DNA from: CAVYOD01 sp963770045
Lineage (GTDB): Bacteria; Acidobacteriota; Aminicenantia; Aminicenantales; CAVYOD01
Direction: 5' to 3'
Assembly (NCBI GenBank): GCA_963770045.1
Contig: CAVYOD010000023.1
Coordinates: forward strand, 79,529 to 143,528
Length of the DNA: 64,000 nt
The notes below the pieces were generated by a model. The model did no database searches. It saw only the letters and a program-made list of their open reading frames with translations, and had not been told where the DNA came from. Made by a program: the position numbers and the translations under genes. Shown here in pieces: positions 62,892 to 64,000 of the stretch (within the stretch, counting starts at the first letter, position 1; every line of letters starts with the position of its first letter).

Positions 62892-63509
62892 ATGGACCTG
62901 GAAAACCAAGTAAAGAGTGAGGATAAGAAAATAAAGAGGAGAAGCTTTCTAAAAAAAGCAGTTTCTACAATAGGAGCTTTAGTCTTAGGAAGCTATATTG
63001 CTTCAGGAGTGGCTTGCAAAAGCCCATCAGGACCAACACCTCCGCCAACACCAGTCACAATGCAGTTTGAAGTATATAATCACACGCAAGGTTACAGGAC
63101 TAATTTTACAAAAACAGCAATGAGCGGAGACCCGATAACAATTAGTGTCAGCGCCTTAAATATCATGGATGTTGATCCGCAGAGAATAGCTGTAAGAGAG
63201 AACGACTTCCTAGGTAAGTTAGTAAACTTCAGCAATTCAGGAACAGCAAGTTTCTCAGCACCAACACAAAACACAAATTACAAAGTCATATTATTCAATG
63301 CAACTAATAATGCTTCTTACCAATGGATGGATGACCAGAGTTCACTACTTTACAACGAGACACGAAACATTGTAGTCTATAGAGCAGACAGAGATGGACT
63401 AACAGGGCCTGAAGAATCATGGCAGAATGTATTCCAACAATTAAATGCAGCACTAGACCTTGGCTGGGTTAAATGGGGCTCAATAACAAGCAAGCCGAAT
63501 GCCAAATGA
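62892..63509 (+). CDS. Tat-exported lipoprotein, N-terminal part
   Basis: From ATG 62892 the product has 205 residues. A twin-arginine signal (KIKRRSFLKKAVSTIGALVL) ends in a lipobox-like GVAC. A Pro/Thr linker (SGPTPPPTPV) and a beta-rich domain follow. Codon use is strikingly AT-rich. The frame ends at PNAK with a stop, but the next frame continues in the same style, so it is probably the first two-thirds of a ~313-residue protein. Function is unknown. Confidence 0.65.
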   Translation: MDLENQVKSEDKKIKRRSFLKKAVSTIGALVLGSYIASGVACKSPSGPTPPPTPVTMQFEVYNHTQGYRTNFTKTAMSGDPITISVSALNIMDVDPQRIAVRENDFLGKLVNFSNSGTASFSAPTQNTNYKVILFNATNNASYQWMDDQSSLLYNETRNIVVYRADRDGLTGPEESWQNVFQQLNAALDLGWVKWGSITSKPNAK

Positions 63510-63834
63510 TGGCAAAGGAAACTTTAGTTATGGTTACGGGATTTGCATTGTAGGTGGTATTCGCGGCGATGGCTTGCATGCAGGAGACTATATACTTATT
63601 GATGCCGAAAGAGTGGACATTGAGATAGGTAGACGTTCTGTTGGCTTGTCAGAGACTTTTGAAAATATCTGCAAGGTGGATGATATAGGAGGACAGCCTT
63701 CACTTATGACCATTCAGTTTCAAGGGGTTCTTCTTCCAAAGGGCAAGGATTTGATTGATTATGTGTTTGCTAAGGATGGTGTTGGAAGCTCTAGCTCCAA
63801 GTCAAGCTTCAAGTTCAGCCTTGGATTTCATTAA
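63499..63834 (+). CDS. Continuation of the Tat lipoprotein
   Basis: This frame starts within the end of the previous one (PNDGKGNFSYGYG) and gives ~110 residues with the same AT-rich codon use (ICIVGGIRGDGLHAGDYILI, TIQFQGVLLPKGKDLIDYV). One extra base between 63495 and 63508 would fuse them. There is no ribosome site or signal of its own. Confidence 0.55.
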   Translation: MPNDGKGNFSYGYGICIVGGIRGDGLHAGDYILIDAERVDIEIGRRSVGLSETFENICKVDDIGGQPSLMTIQFQGVLLPKGKDLIDYVFAKDGVGSSSSKSSFKFSLGFH

Positions 63835-64000
63835 AAAAAACGATTTTCTTTTTCTCAACAAAAGATTAAAGGCTTATCAGCCTCGAATGGGCGGAACGCC
63901 TTCTCTCCTGGCTGCATACTGGCTTGTCCAAAGCCCGGCTCGGCCAAAATTGGATACATGAATGAACGTCAAACCGGCGCCGCAGAAAAGGAGTTTCTTG
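63835..64000. other. AT-rich end region with possible third repeat tail
   Basis: The last bases (GCAGAAAAGGAG then TTCTT) match the tail of repeat copy 1; upstream similarity is poor. No gene is evident. Confidence 0.3.

Noticed and set aside
62550..63574. TATTCGCGGCGATGGCT at 62550-62566 and again at 63558-63574
   Set aside because: An exact 17-base match is notable, but the flanks do not align and the second copy is inside a coding frame, so it is probably coincidence or a tiny remnant.

Overview
The window looks like a stretch of chromosome from a diderm (outer-membrane) bacterium with GC-rich genes. It carries Tol-Pal, Lpt (LPS export), LptE, beta-barrel proteins and a vitamin B12 uptake locus. 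The gene content and style (tol-pal-ssb operon, truncated HprK beside rpoN/rapZ, amidohydrolases, PKD proteins) suggest Acidobacteriota or Candidatus Aminicenantes. That assignment is inferred from gene content only.

Layout. 1-9.7 kb: a partial sugar-active beta-propeller protein, a B12-binding radical SAM enzyme, two outer-membrane-type proteins, a secreted PKD protein and a large GT39-like membrane glycosyltransferase in three frames. 9.8-15.8 kb: ftsK, an HD-GYP protein, a 59-residue small protein, a sigma factor/anti-sigma pair and a YaaT-like PSP1 protein. 15.7-22 kb: holB, uvrA and an MrfA/YprA-like helicase. 22.1-27.7 kb: tolQ-tolR-tolA-tolB-pal-cpoB-ssb-cupin. 27.8-38.7 kb (minus strand): recJ-lptC-lptA-lptB-rpoN-hpf-ptsN-hprK-rapZ-EIIA(Man)-HPr-ptsI, a regulatory PTS with no sugar transporter in view. 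38.9-43.6 kb: ftsY-ribD-ribE-ribBA-HEAT protein. 43.6-48.6 kb: dtd, rpsT, holA, lptE, leuS. 49-54.4 kb: btuD-btuF-btuC, small membrane proteins and enolase. 54.7-59.9 kb: an M20 amidohydrolase, comEC, a PAS protein, a decayed amidohydrolase fragment and a periplasmic coiled-coil protein.

59.9-64 kb is different. It is AT-richer and holds two modules: a NotI-like restriction endonuclease convergent with a Dam-like (D12) adenine methyltransferase, then a Tat-exported lipoprotein. The restriction-modification (RM) module lies between two ~237-bp direct repeats. This is the best candidate for a mobile or cassette-like system.

Three window-wide patterns stand out. (1) At least fourteen reading frames are broken by what looks like one extra base, nearly always the same sign, including in normally essential genes (holA, lptC/lptA). 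Sequencing or assembly error is the simplest explanation. (2) Several strong sigma-70-type promoters place the -10 box only 6-10 bases before the start codon, which implies leaderless mRNAs. (3) Many intergenic gaps hold degenerate 7-mer (GTGAGGA/GTAAGGG type) and 9-mer (GACGAGATA type) repeats, often as inverted pairs.
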